Part shown: piece after piece, positions 27,392-36,911 of the stretch | Layout of the letters: each line of letters opens with the position of its first letter | Position numbering within the stretch: position 1 is the stretch's first letter | DNA from: Paraburkholderia domus | Lineage (GTDB): Bacteria; Pseudomonadota; Gammaproteobacteria; Burkholderiales; Burkholderiaceae | Direction of reading: 5' to 3' | Length of the DNA stretch: 64,000 bases | Assembly: GCF_905220705.1 (NCBI RefSeq) | Contig: NZ_CAJNAT010000029.1 | Coordinates: 27,150 to 91,149 of the forward strand | Program-made: the position numbers and the translations under genes | The notes under the pieces: model-generated | Told to the model about the DNA's origin: nothing | Database searches by the model: none | What the model saw: the letters and a program-made list of their open reading frames with translations, nothing else

Positions 27392-28924
27392 ATGCCGAAA
27401 GCTCCATCGGCCCAGATCCGCCCCCGAATCGAACCATCGACGCTCGAACACATGCTGAGTTCGTTGCCGCAACTGCCGCCCGTTGTGCGTTACTACGACG
27501 ACTTCGACGACAAACTCCGCTCCTTGTCTGAAGTTCGCCAAGGCGATGCCTTGGGGCTTCACATCAACGGTCGACTGTTCCGGCTTGACTTTAGCCGCTA
27601 CCCTCCGCCATACAGTGCTCTCCAGAAGCACCTGCTGGTCTTCCTGCTGGGCGAAGATCTGCATATCTCGACCTGCTTCAATGTTCTGAACGCAGCAATG
27701 CATCTTGATGTGCATGACGTCGAACACATCGTCGAAGCCGGACCGACAGGCATCTCAGCGATATGGTTGGCACTGCGCGCCCGTCAGCTCCCAGTTCACG
27801 CCTATCGCTTCGTTAAGGCCGTGCTGCGTCTCCTGTGCCGGCATCGACTATGTGGATGGTCCGAGTCCTACCTGACCTATGTCAGTACTTCCCTGCCCGG
27901 CCCCGCAACAGACAAGTACGCCCGTGTGCGATCAGGCGATGTGTTCCTGTCCGCCGACGAGGAAGCCGCGATTGTTCGCTATCTGGATGAAACGTCTGAC
28001 CTCGTAAGGGCAAGTGGCTGGTCAAGGCTCGCGTATGAGGCGCTCTGCGACGCGGCGATGGTGCTCTGTTCCTATCAGTTTGCAATGCGTCCGATTCAGG
28101 TCGCGATGCTGACGATGCGTGACATACGAATCTGGAAACCGGAACCCGACACCGAACCGACCGTGCATCTCACGTTCCTGATGGTCAAACAACAGGGAAA
28201 GCTTCGAAAGAGGCCGATGGTCCGTCGTGTGAAGCAGGAATGGGGGGTGCTGTTCATTGCGTTGGTTGCATATGCAGACTCTCAGGGCCGCAATGCTAAT
28301 GATCGTGTCTTCGGCGTCAGTTCGAATCATGAAGCCGGATCCCGCATCGCTCGCCGTTTGGAACGTCTGATCGGCGACGATGCTCGCGCCATGGACCTTC
28401 GTCATACCGCTGCGCAGCGGCTCGTTGACGCCGGCGCAAGCCACGAAGAACTCGCCGAATTCATGGGCCATTCGCATGTGCAGACCGGACTCGTGTATTA
28501 CGAGACATCGGCCACCCACGCGGAACGGGTCAACCGGGCGCTCGGCGCGTCGGACATATACCGGCGCGTGGCGAAAATTGCGCACGACCGGTTCATCCTC
28601 CCGGAAGAGCTCACCATTCTTAAAGGTGAACAACAGATTGCTGGTGTGCCTCACGGCATTCCGATTGCAGGTATCGGCGGATGCTCTTCGGGACAGCCGG
28701 CCTGCCCCTATAACCCGGTCACGTCGTGCTACGGATGCAGGAAGTTCATGCCGTTGCACGACAGGTCGATGCATGAGCAGGTGCTGGCCGCCATGCGTGA
28801 AGTGGTTGTGTTCTTCGACCAGAGTTCCCGTGGCGACACCAGATCGCCGGCCTACCTTCAACTGCAACGCACGATCGCCGAGATACAGACGGTCATCGAA
28901 GAACTGGAAGACAACGACCGATGA
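27392..28924 (+). CDS. Tyrosine recombinase 2 of trio
   Basis: This 510-residue protein contains Arg I in FAMRPIQVAML, the LRHT block in AMDLRHTAAQ, the His in FMGHSHVQ and Tyr in TGLVYYETSA, so the catalytic set is complete. After the catalytic domain comes a Cys-rich segment (GGCSSGQPACPY ... SCYGCRKFMPLHD), probably a zinc-binding knuckle, and a final helix. ATG 27392 lies 3 bp past the previous stop. The end overlaps the next gene by 4 bp (ATGA). It would be the second subunit of a multi-recombinase complex. Confidence 0.88.
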   Translation: MPKAPSAQIRPRIEPSTLEHMLSSLPQLPPVVRYYDDFDDKLRSLSEVRQGDALGLHINGRLFRLDFSRYPPPYSALQKHLLVFLLGEDLHISTCFNVLNAAMHLDVHDVEHIVEAGPTGISAIWLALRARQLPVHAYRFVKAVLRLLCRHRLCGWSESYLTYVSTSLPGPATDKYARVRSGDVFLSADEEAAIVRYLDETSDLVRASGWSRLAYEALCDAAMVLCSYQFAMRPIQVAMLTMRDIRIWKPEPDTEPTVHLTFLMVKQQGKLRKRPMVRRVKQEWGVLFIALVAYADSQGRNANDRVFGVSSNHEAGSRIARRLERLIGDDARAMDLRHTAAQRLVDAGASHEELAEFMGHSHVQTGLVYYETSATHAERVNRALGASDIYRRVAKIAHDRFILPEELTILKGEQQIAGVPHGIPIAGIGGCSSGQPACPYNPVTSCYGCRKFMPLHDRSMHEQVLAAMREVVVFFDQSSRGDTRSPAYLQLQRTIAEIQTVIEELEDNDR

Positions 28925-31241
28925 ACCCACACTACTGCGCGTTCATCGAGCTAGGCAAAACGCTAGCCCGTGAGAAAGGCCTGTCGTGGGACGTGCCTCT
29001 CGATGAAACAGGCGTCGCACGCGACGGTGTCGGCTGGAACCTGACCGCTATTGCCAATGACGTGCCGCCACCGACGCATTATCTGCGAGACCTTGGCGCT
29101 GATGCGAAGACGCTGGCGATCATCAACGCAGAGCGCGCCGAGCGCGACCTGACGCCACTGGCACGCCAACCACTGTCTCCCTCATGGCAGGACCTGGTCA
29201 AGGCAGCAGTCGCCGAACAGTTGCTGTTCAAACGGAACACCACCGGGTATGTCTCGCAGTCCATCGCACGTCCGCTGCGTGTAATCGCTACATGCGTGGA
29301 CAGGGAGCCATGGCAACTGACCGTCGACGATCTGCGTCTGGCGATCCGCGTCGGAAAGGAGATCCAGGCCACAGGGAAGCTGGGAGACCTGGTGGCCGGC
29401 ATCATCAAGATAGTGTTCGACGGCCAGCATCTCTGCGACGCTGGTCAGTTGTACTCGTCGCTCGCGGTTCCCCGCATGAAAATGAAAAGTGCGATCAGGG
29501 CGAAGCATACCTGGTCGCAGGAGGAGTTGCGCACCGACCTCGAGGCGCGCAAGCGTGAGGAGCGGTTGCCGGAGCGCCGGGCGTTCTGGGAGCTGACCCG
29601 CATCGTGATGACCGAAAAGCCGCGCACGTTCATGGACGATCTGCGGTTCGCCGCGATACGGACAATGATCGTGACGGGGCTTCGTATAGGTGAAGCCGCG
29701 CTGCTACCGGTTGATTGGCAGCGTGAGCGAACTTACGTCGACTTGAAGGGGCGCCCTGCCAGTGAATCCGGTGGCATCTCAACGTCGCTCATGATTCGCC
29801 ACCTCGCCGAAAAGCAACAGATCGAGGAGTCGGATAGCCGTGTTCTGTTCGAGAATGCCCAGCCTGTGCCAGACATGTTCCGGCAATTGCTTACCGACAC
29901 GCTCGATCACGTCGCGAAGCTAACGGAGCCGCTGCGCGCGACGCTAAAGTTGCAGTGCGAGACCGGTCGGCTACTGCCCTGGTATCGGGCCGATGACCTC
30001 GTGCCGTTCACGGAAGCGTATGTGCGGCTGATGGGCAACCCGTTCTGGCTGGACATCGAGCGCGAGCCGTTCATCGAACGTTATCGGAAAAGCTTCGATC
30101 CTGATGTGCTGATCGACCTGCAGCGATATCAGGCAGAAAGACCCCGGAATGGTCCGGTCGCGCTGGATATGGCGGTATATCAGTTCGGAAAACGCCTGCT
30201 CGACAGGATGCGCGAGGGGCAAATCGCATTGCGCTTCCGACGTGCTGATGGCCTGGTCATCGGAGTCCGTGAGCGCATGGGCTGGCATCACACCTACCTT
30301 CGCATCGACGAGCTCGAGGAACATATCCGCTCCACGACACCGACGAAGGTCTCAGATACAACGCCGCTGCCACTTGCAGTCGGGGCCTTGCAACCGTGGG
30401 AATTCCTGTTCGTTCAGCCGAAGCGCTCGCTTGCTGAAGAACGGAACGACGGGCTCTGCGACGTTACGCGTTTCATGGCAGTGAGCCGCCCGGATCCACG
30501 CTTTATTGGCATCGGGCTTGGCTACGACAAGGCAGTGCCGTCGTTGTTCGAGAAGTATGGAGAGACCGCCGAAGACAGGGCTTTGAAAATAGAGCCACAC
30601 ATGCTGCGTCATCTGCAAAACACCGAACTGTTCCGCCTGGGCGTGGCCGATACGATCATCTCGAAGCGCTTCAACCGGCGCAGCGTCGCACAGAGCTACA
30701 CGACCATCGCAGTCTTGCAGAAGACCTCGACCAGATCGAAATTCCGCAGGACATCGAGGTCATGCTCGGCGAGAAGGCCAGCACGGTTGCCCGGCTCATC
30801 AAGGGCGGCAAGGCCAACGGCCCGATTGTTGATGCGTTCCGGCGCATTCAGGCAACGGAGGGCGACGCCGCCGCGTACGATTACCTGCGCGCCGAAGCGG
30901 ACGGCTTCCATGCCACGCCGTACGGGCACTGCCTGAATTCGTTCACGGTTGACCCCTGCCCCAGACACCTCGAATGCTTCGCGGATTGCCGCCACCTCTC
31001 GGCGACCGATCTGCCGGAGAACCGGCAGAACCTGATCCAGCTCGAGGGCAAGTTCAAGCTCGCGCTGGAAACGATCAAGGCCAGGCCATCGACCAGCATT
31101 GGCTGGAAGAACCAGCTTGATCACGCGGAAAAACGGCTTGCCGGTGTCCAGAAGCTTCTTGCAACACCATCGGGCAAACGTCCCTTCCCTGACGGCGTTG
31201 ACCTGTCACTGCCGCGGCAACGTGGAGTACTTGATGACTGA
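28921..31241 (+). pseudogene. Tyrosine recombinase 3 of trio, frameshifted after the catalytic Tyr
   Basis: The frame from 28921 encodes a large recombinase with Arg I in VTGLRIGEAALL, the HxxRH block in EPHMLRHLQNTE and Tyr in RRSVAQSY. Directly after that Tyr codon (30697-30699) the bases AC are repeated (TAC-AC-GAC). The original frame then gives low-complexity Arg/Ala/Ser-rich sequence to a stop at 30936. Removing two bases restores a frame encoding DHRSLAEDLDQIEIPQDIEV and about 160 more residues with a Cys-rich knuckle (HCLNSFTVDPCPRHLECFADC). That frame ends at 31241, overlapping the next gene by 8 bp. Corrected length is about 772 residues. It may be a mutation, an assembly error or recoding. 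Confidence 0.8.
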
Positions 31242-31722
31242 ACCGAACGGGTCCGGCAACGACGCAATGCGCGAGATTCTCGAAGCGTTGCTCGCCGATG
31301 ATGAAGACATTACAGCTCGCGCTGTCGCGCGGCTGCATCCGTCCATCAACGCAGCATCGTCAATTACGCGCAGCGAAGCGCGGAGCACGTTGCTCGCTGA
31401 ATATCGACAGCGGCAGGCCGCATACCGCCGCTGGCGCGGCCGCGTTGGCAAACGGTCTGGCGCCGACACCGCAGCGTCGCTCACCGACAAGGACATCCGG
31501 ATTGCAGAACTCGAAGCCACTGTGCAACTGCTGACGGCTTCCCACCTTGCAATGTTGCGCGCGGTCGGCGAACTGGGCGGCTTCAGCAAATGGGTCAGAT
31601 TCTATGCACAGTATCGCGACGCGCGCGACAAGCTTGCGAAGCTTGGCGCGATACCGGAGGCGGCCATATCTCCAATGCCGGAAGAAAGCCCGAAGCGCCG
31701 TGGAGATAGAAGGCGGCGTTGA
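31234..31722 (+). CDS. Small helical protein, TnpC/GmtX-like partner of the recombinase trio
   Basis: This 162-residue protein overlaps the end of recombinase 3 by 8 bp (ATGACTGA). An N-terminal helical region may be a helix-turn-helix (ITARAVARLHPSINAASSITR). A long, charged helix follows with coiled-coil character (LTDKDIRIAELEATVQLLTASH), ending in a basic tail (ESPKRRGDRRRR). The architecture is like that of Tn554 TnpC, which assists and orients integration by two recombinases. No family signature is certain, so the functional call rests on position and shape. Confidence 0.6.
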   Translation: MTEPNGSGNDAMREILEALLADDEDITARAVARLHPSINAASSITRSEARSTLLAEYRQRQAAYRRWRGRVGKRSGADTAASLTDKDIRIAELEATVQLLTASHLAMLRAVGELGGFSKWVRFYAQYRDARDKLAKLGAIPEAAISPMPEESPKRRGDRRRR

Positions 31723-31820
31723 CTGTCTGCGTGGCGTGATAGTGTTTGCATGATCGCTACAGCCACGAAATGGCTGCGGTTCGGCGGCGGAAGCCGCCTC
31801 TCTCCCGAAAGGAGCACGAA

Positions 31821-32321
31821 ATGTCTTACCCACCCTGCTTCCAGAGATTGCACGATGAGCCCGGCCCCGTCGGATACCTCGGGCGAGGTACGCATTATTC
31901 TGTTTTACGCGTACCGACGTGGCACGACGACCTGATGAACCAGATTCAGTACGGCAGGTTCCTCGACTTCGCAATTATCTGGGACGAAGATCACGACGAC
32001 CGGGTGCTCGATGCGATTCTGATCATGTACCTCACTGGCCTGCTTGCACCGGTGCGATTCATCGGCGAACGCAAAGGCGTGCTCTCAGTGCTGCTTGCAC
32101 CCGCAACCGTCAAGACTTGGGACGATGACACGTTCCAGCAATATTGCGAGGACGTCGTCGACATATGCGCCCAACTTGATGATCCGTGGACAGCAGAAAT
32201 CAACAGCATGGATAGCACACAGCATTCGATCATCCAGGCGCCTGCTGAAAACGTCGCGACCTATCTGAAGAACATCGACATGCTGTGGCAGCTCGGAACG
32301 CGGTCTACCCTTCCTGCCTAG
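31821..32321 (+). CDS. Hypothetical protein, probable cargo of the recombinase element
   Basis: This 166-residue soluble acidic protein has no motif I recognise. It has a strong ribosome-binding site (AAAGGAG 6 bp before ATG). Features seen are an N-terminal segment rich in aromatic residues (YLGRGTHYSVLRVPTWHDD), a hydrophobic helix with Asp/Glu-rich flanks (FAIIWDEDHDDRVLDAILIMYL) and a C-terminal helical part. It lies about 100 bp after the coiled-coil gene, in the same orientation and before the element's presumed right end. There is no transmembrane segment or signal peptide. The function is unknown. Confidence 0.6.
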   Translation: MSYPPCFQRLHDEPGPVGYLGRGTHYSVLRVPTWHDDLMNQIQYGRFLDFAIIWDEDHDDRVLDAILIMYLTGLLAPVRFIGERKGVLSVLLAPATVKTWDDDTFQQYCEDVVDICAQLDDPWTAEINSMDSTQHSIIQAPAENVATYLKNIDMLWQLGTRSTLPA

Positions 32322-32334
32322 GCAGCACGAATTC

Positions 32335-32514
32335 GCAACAACATCCGATCATGCGATGCCACGACCAGGCCGTCGTTGTTGCGCAGTCGCACGTCCAACC
32401 GCGCAACAGACGGTGCACTTCGATGACGCAACAGCCCTTCAGCGAATAGCGGCGCCTGTGGATAACTTCCCCGCTATAAATAAAGGAAGAGTTGAAGAAC
32501 AAACCTTCGCAACA
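32335..32514. repeat. Cluster of GCAACA repeats near presumed right end of recombinase element
   Basis: Five copies of GCAACA occur at 32335-32340, 32377-32382 (inverted), 32403-32408, 32428-32433 and 32509-32514, in a non-coding 240-bp stretch. Such short repeats are the kind of sites that tyrosine recombinases bind at element arms. Similar GCAAC motifs occur left of the first recombinase. A chance clustering is not excluded. Confidence 0.35.
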
Positions 32515-32567
32515 CGATGCCCGAGGTGCCAAGAATCAACAATTGAACGTGTAGTGGCTAGACGGTA

Positions 32568-34210
32568 ATGTCCGCTTTTAGCTACATAGAAATGTCCGCT
32601 TTTGATGCCGTCGTATGCTCTCCAGCCGCCGTTTTTCGGCGCTGGAGACTTCGATGGCTGTGACAGAACGGATAACAATGACGATGCAGGAACTGGACAG
32701 ATTCAAGCTCATTCAGGACGTGACGGATGGACGGCTCAAGCCGTGGCGTGCAGCCGAACGTCTGGGTCTGACGACGCGGCAAATACGCCGTCTGGTGACG
32801 CGATATCGCGATTCTGGCGCTGCTGGACTGGTCTCGCGCAAGCGCGGCATGCCCGGGAATCGGAGACTGGACGACGATCTGGCCCAACGTGCCCTGGCCA
32901 TTGTGCGGGAGCGCTACGCCGATTTCGGACCGACGCTGGCCTGCGAGAAGCTGCGTGAATGTCATGGCATCCGCCTGTCGAAGGAAACGATTCGACAACT
33001 GATGATGGATGCCTGCCTGTGGGTTCCGCGCCGTCAACGTCCGCCGAAGATCTACCAGCCGCGTGCGCGACGAGCTTGCCTGGGCGAGCTGATCCAGATC
33101 GATGGCAGCGAGCACGCGTGGTTCGAGGACCGGGCGCCACAATGCACGCTGCTGGTGTACGTCGACGACGCGACCAGCCGGCTGATGGCGCTGCATTTCA
33201 CGGCGAGCGAGTCGACCTTCAGCTATTTCGAGGCGACGCGCGCGTACATCGAGCGCCACGGCAAGCCTGGCGCGTTCTACAGCGACAAGGCCAGCGTGTT
33301 TCGCAAGACGACCACTGGCAAGACAGAGAACCGTGTGACGCACTTCGGCCGCGCCATGTACGAGCTGAACATCGACACGTTCTGCGCGAACAGCAGTCAG
33401 GCCAAGGGGCGCGTCGAGCGGGCCAACCTCACGTTGCAGGATCGCCTCGTGAAGGAGCTGCGCCTGCGTGACATCAGCACGAAGGAGGCAGCCAACGCCT
33501 TTGTGCCGCACTTCATTGCCGACTTCAACGCACGCTTTGCGAAGCCGCCGAAGAGCGACTTCGACGCGCACCGGCTGCTGCGGGTTGACGAGAACCTTGA
33601 CACGGTGCTCACGTGGCGTGAGCCGCGGAAGGTGACGAAATCGCTGACAGTGCAGTACGACCGGGTCATGTACTTGCTGGCTGACACGCCGGAGCACCGG
33701 AAGCTGATTGATCGATATATCGAGGTCTGGGAGTACCCGGACGGGCGTATCGAACTCCGGGTGGACGGCCGTGTTCTGGCATGCAGGCAGTACGACCGGC
33801 TGGCCGAAATCGATCAGGGCGCAGTCGTTGAACACAAGCGACTGGGCCATGTGCTTCAGGTCTCGCAGGCGATGCAGGCTCAACGCGATAACACCCGGAT
33901 TGGCAAGGCACCGTCCCGGACTCATCTTGGCGCGCCAACGAAGGGCCAAAACCGTTTGCCGGGCAAGAAGAAACAACGCGAATTCACTCAGGCCGATGTC
34001 AAGCATGCGATCGTGGATCTTGCCCAGCGTAGAGAGGTGAAGCAGCAATCCAGCAAACCTGGCCAGCGGTCTGCAAGGGACAGTGGAACAGGCGTAAGCG
34101 CCCTGCCCATTCAGGACGGACTCTTCGACACTGCGTGATCCTTACCCCATGAGAAGCAAACCTTGAACCCCTTAAAAGCGGACATCTCTATCTAGCCAGA
34201 AAGCGGACAT
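32568..34210 (+). mobile_element. ISNCY/IS1202-like insertion sequence with doubled terminal repeats
   Basis: The element is bounded by ends that each carry two copies of ATGTCCGCTTT. These are at 32568 and 32592 on the left and, inverted, at 34174-34185 and 34200-34210 on the right. Spacing is about 24-25 bp, so each end forms an imperfect 36-37 bp inverted repeat. One transposase gene fills the interior. No target duplication is visible in the immediate flanks. Confidence 0.8.
32654..34138 (+). CDS. ISNCY family (IS1202 group) DDE transposase
   Basis: This 494-residue protein has an N-terminal helix-turn-helix (LKPWRAAERLGLTTRQIRRLV) and an rve-type catalytic core. The likely DDE residues are Asp in LIQIDGSEHAWFE, Asp in FYSDKASVF and Glu in KGRVERANLTLQ. 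A basic C-terminal region follows. The start at 32654 has GGAG 8 bp upstream; the frame is open back to 32615. The gene appears intact, so the element may be active. Confidence 0.88.
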   Translation: MAVTERITMTMQELDRFKLIQDVTDGRLKPWRAAERLGLTTRQIRRLVTRYRDSGAAGLVSRKRGMPGNRRLDDDLAQRALAIVRERYADFGPTLACEKLRECHGIRLSKETIRQLMMDACLWVPRRQRPPKIYQPRARRACLGELIQIDGSEHAWFEDRAPQCTLLVYVDDATSRLMALHFTASESTFSYFEATRAYIERHGKPGAFYSDKASVFRKTTTGKTENRVTHFGRAMYELNIDTFCANSSQAKGRVERANLTLQDRLVKELRLRDISTKEAANAFVPHFIADFNARFAKPPKSDFDAHRLLRVDENLDTVLTWREPRKVTKSLTVQYDRVMYLLADTPEHRKLIDRYIEVWEYPDGRIELRVDGRVLACRQYDRLAEIDQGAVVEHKRLGHVLQVSQAMQAQRDNTRIGKAPSRTHLGAPTKGQNRLPGKKKQREFTQADVKHAIVDLAQRREVKQQSSKPGQRSARDSGTGVSALPIQDGLFDTA

Positions 34211-34304
34211 CTGAAAATGGCTTTGACAGAACGTTCGTGCTTTTTCTGCGCTTATCGAATGTACGTCGACGCGATAGGTGTTGCCAGCCGCAAACCGTCG
34301 GTTA

Positions 34305-34571
34305 TCAGGTCAGGAAGTCGTTCGCGGTCAGCCGCAGCGGTTCGTCGGGCCGCGCAAGTAACTTTCTTTGGGCGACCGCGACGATGCGGTTGCGACCGTT
34401 TTCAAACGTCCGGAGTGTGCGCGTTGCGTCCGCATCGCGCGGTAGCCAGAAGTATTCTTCGAGTGCGTCACGAGCAACCGCGCCTTCGATCTCGCGTCCG
34501 CGAATCGACAGCATGAAAATCACAGCGCGTCCGTCCGGCGAGACGGCGGCCACGCGATCATGAACTTCCAT
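34305..34571 (-). CDS. DUF1488 family protein
   Basis: This 88-residue protein has the small DUF1488 architecture: an N-terminal strand pair (RAVIFMLSIRGREIEGAV), a helix start ARDALEEYFWLP, and RTFENGRNRIVAVAQRKLL near the end. The start at 34571 has GAGGTGC upstream, and the longer frame to 34670 is not supported. These proteins are common and uncharacterised in Burkholderiaceae. It stands alone between two mobile remnants. Confidence 0.75.
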   Translation of the reverse strand: MEVHDRVAAVSPDGRAVIFMLSIRGREIEGAVARDALEEYFWLPRDADATRTLRTFENGRNRIVAVAQRKLLARPDEPLRLTANDFLT

Positions 34572-34959
34572 GAAGCACCTCGACGATATTATTGGCGGCT
34601 TTTGTATTTGTACTGCGCCGCGCAGCAATAATTTACCAGAAGTTGAAAGCAGGACGATCGTCATTGACACAACGATTCAACCTCACGAGGTATCCGCTAT
34701 TAATCGCCACGTGACGTACCTGCTCATTAATTTTTGCGGGCGGCCACGTTCAGCGTACCTCCTTGCACTTGCTGCCGCTTCAAGCGAATGCACCTATCGC
34801 ACTGCTCTACAAGCGCATTAGCCGAATTTGCGGACACGCCAAACGCGTTAGCAAAAACAACGGACATCCGAACATGCGTGCGTTGCTGAAACGCAACGCC
34901 TAGAAAGAGTGCGTAACCGCTGCTATGCCTTATTTCGCGGGAACAAAATACAGTCTTAC
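34572..34959. other. Gene-free spacer
   Basis: About 390 bp of lower-GC sequence with no supported gene. A short open stretch around 34800-34905 (LYKRISRICGHAKRV...) could be a scrap of a mobile gene, but it is too short to assign. Confidence 0.4.
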
Positions 34960-35145
34960 ATTAGGAGGCGCGAACGCCAGATGTACGGATTTCGCGATGC
35001 GCGTCGCACGCAGGCTTTTCTCTCATGCTTCGGCCCGATCCGTCAACACTTCGCGCTCCCAAGACATCAGATGAACGCTGCTCGTCATCGCGCCATGCTA
35101 AAAGAACGCCTCGCCACATGGCATGGTTGGACTGTCCCTGTCGCA
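34960..35145 (+). pseudogene. IS6-family transposase, C-terminal fragment
   Basis: The frame reads RRRERQMYGFRDARRTQAFL followed by FGPIRQHFALPRHQMNAARHRAML and FATWHGWT-like residues (LATWHGWT). This matches the conserved C-terminal part of IS6/IS26-type transposases (basic RRRE.QMR.F.S...AQ.FL..., H..F...RH...A..HR). The catalytic core is absent. An IS6 N-terminal fragment occurs in opposite orientation at 43960-44069. Confidence 0.6.
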
Positions 35146-35166
35146 ATCGAGACAGTTATCTGGTAA

Positions 35167-35536
35167 GGATAACTACTTGTGTGCCACACGGTTGGCCTAC
35201 AGTTGCCAACTTGACAACGCCATCCCTACCTGTGTAAAACAGCCCTCAAAGCGAAGGAATGCCACAGCTCGCGAACGCAACAGGCAACAGGCAACGGGAA
35301 ATGTCTCCTCATCTTACGTTGCTCTCACTGGCCGCTCACAGCATCCGTCCCCATTCATCGACGACTTGTGTTCGCGGCTCAACATCAAGCGGGGCGCGTC
35401 GATTAACCTCGTCGCGTGAGTCACCATTACGAACAATCGGTGTGGAGCATCCGTGCAGGTGCAACAACGGAGTGGGTACTCACCGCTTTCTGCGCTCCGC
35501 GCTCTTTCGAAGGCGAGGCACCGTACAACCACCGAC
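35167..35536. other. Gene-free spacer downstream of gor
   Basis: About 370 bp between the IS6 fragment and the 3' end of the glutathione reductase gene. No gene, RNA or clear hairpin seen. Confidence 0.4.
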
Positions 35537-36877
35537 TTAACGCATCGTGACGAACTCTTCAGCGGCGGTCGGATGAATTCCGATCGTCTCGTCGAACTGT
35601 GCTTTGGTCGCGCCGGCTTTCATCGCAATCGCGATACCCTGCAGGATCTCAGCGGCATCGCGCCCGACCATGTGCGCCCCCACCACCCTCTGACTGCCGC
35701 GAGCGACGACGAGCTTCATCAGCGTGCGCTCGTCGCGGCCCGATAACGTGTGACGCAATGCCTTGAACGAAGTCTTGAAGACGTCGACGACGCCGTACCG
35801 CTCACGCGCCTTATCTTCGGTGAGCCCAACCGTCGCGACTTCAGGCGTGCTAAAAACGGCCGACGGAACGTACTCGTGATCCACTGAGCGCCGCACGTCG
35901 CCGAACAGGCTCGCGGCCAGCAGTGCGCCGTCGCGCGTGGCAACCGGCGTCAATTGCGGCCTCGCAGTCACGTCACCGATCGCGTGAATCGACGGTATGT
36001 TCGTTGTTGAGTATTCGTCAACATCCACCGCGCCATTTCTGTCAAGCGTCACGCCCACTTCTTCGAGCCCAAGGCGAGCACTGTTCGGCGCCCGGCCCGT
36101 CGCATAGAGCACGGCATCGTAGTGCCCCTGCGTACCGCCTTCAGGCACTAGTCCGATCGTTCCGTCCCGATACTTCTCCAGGCCGAGGACGGAAGTTTCT
36201 GTTCGGATTTCGATGCCCTGTTGGGTCATGGCGCTCGCCAGCGCATCGCGAACATCTTCGTCGAACCCGCGCAGAATCTGACGGCCGCGGCACCACAGGT
36301 CGACCTGCGTGCCCAATCCGTTGAATATGCCCGCGAACTCGACCGCGATGTAGCCTGCACCAACCACCGCGATCCGTTTGGGCTGGGACGCGAGATCAAG
36401 TGCTTCATCCGATGTGATGGCATGCTGAATGCCCGGTATGGCCGGCAGCATAGGCCGCGCGCCGGTAGCAACTGCAATGTGACGCGCGCTGATGCGGTGC
36501 CCCGCCACTTCGACCGTGTGCGCATCCGCAACCGTTGCGCGGCCGTCGTACCTTTGCACGCCTGATTTCTCAAGGAGGGAGAGATACACGCCGTTGAGAC
36601 GGGCGATCTCCCGGTTCTTTGCCGCAATCAGCGCGGCCCATGAGAACGTGCCCGGTCGATAGGACCAGCCATAGCCCGCCGCGTCTTCCACTTCGTGCGG
36701 GAAGTGCGATGCGTAGACAAGGAGCTTCTTCGGCACGCAGCCGCGAATCACGCAGGTTCCACCCACGAGACTGTCCTCCGCGACCGCCACGCGGGCACCG
36801 TACGAAGCCGCCATACGGCTCAGCCGCACTCCGCCGGAACCCGCACCGATCACGAACAGGTCATAGTCAAATTCCAT
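35537..36877 (-). CDS. gor: Glutathione-disulfide reductase
   Basis: This 446-residue flavoenzyme has the N-terminal FAD motif VIGAGSGGVRLSRMAA, the redox-active disulfide GTCVIRGCVPKK (about residues 41-52), a central NADP motif VVGAGYIAVEFAG and the C-terminal dimer domain ending HPTAAEEFVTMR with the active-site His. It reduces GSSG with NADPH in the cytoplasm. The remaining genes upstream on the same strand are degraded, so its original operon context is lost. Confidence 0.95.
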   Translation of the reverse strand: MEFDYDLFVIGAGSGGVRLSRMAASYGARVAVAEDSLVGGTCVIRGCVPKKLLVYASHFPHEVEDAAGYGWSYRPGTFSWAALIAAKNREIARLNGVYLSLLEKSGVQRYDGRATVADAHTVEVAGHRISARHIAVATGARPMLPAIPGIQHAITSDEALDLASQPKRIAVVGAGYIAVEFAGIFNGLGTQVDLWCRGRQILRGFDEDVRDALASAMTQQGIEIRTETSVLGLEKYRDGTIGLVPEGGTQGHYDAVLYATGRAPNSARLGLEEVGVTLDRNGAVDVDEYSTTNIPSIHAIGDVTARPQLTPVATRDGALLAASLFGDVRRSVDHEYVPSAVFSTPEVATVGLTEDKARERYGVVDVFKTSFKALRHTLSGRDERTLMKLVVARGSQRVVGAHMVGRDAAEILQGIAIAMKAGATKAQFDETIGIHPTAAEEFVTMR

Positions 36878-36911
36878 TCAGATGTCCCCACGTATCTTTT
36901 TTCCAGTAACG

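Larger units (their letters stand above)
26172..32321 (+). mobile_element. Putative integrative element: three tyrosine recombinases, coiled-coil partner, unknown gene
   Basis: Five plus-strand genes are packed with start/stop overlaps or very short gaps. They are recombinases of 405, 510 and about 772 residues, a 162-residue helical protein and a 166-residue unknown protein. The layout resembles Tn554-type tnpABC and the recombinase-trio mobile elements, but the gene sizes do not fit the RIT class, whose three recombinases are of similar size. Element ends are not defined. The left side abuts a truncated ISKra4 transposase and the right side has repeated GCAACA motifs. Confidence 0.65.

Noticed and set aside
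26172..31241. RIT (recombinase in trio) element
   Set aside because: RIT recombinases are of similar and smaller size; here lengths are 405, 510 and about 772 residues with an added TnpC-like protein.
32322..34250. Target-site duplication of the ISNCY/IS1202-like element
   Set aside because: Bases directly outside 32568 and 34210 do not match over any length I compared.
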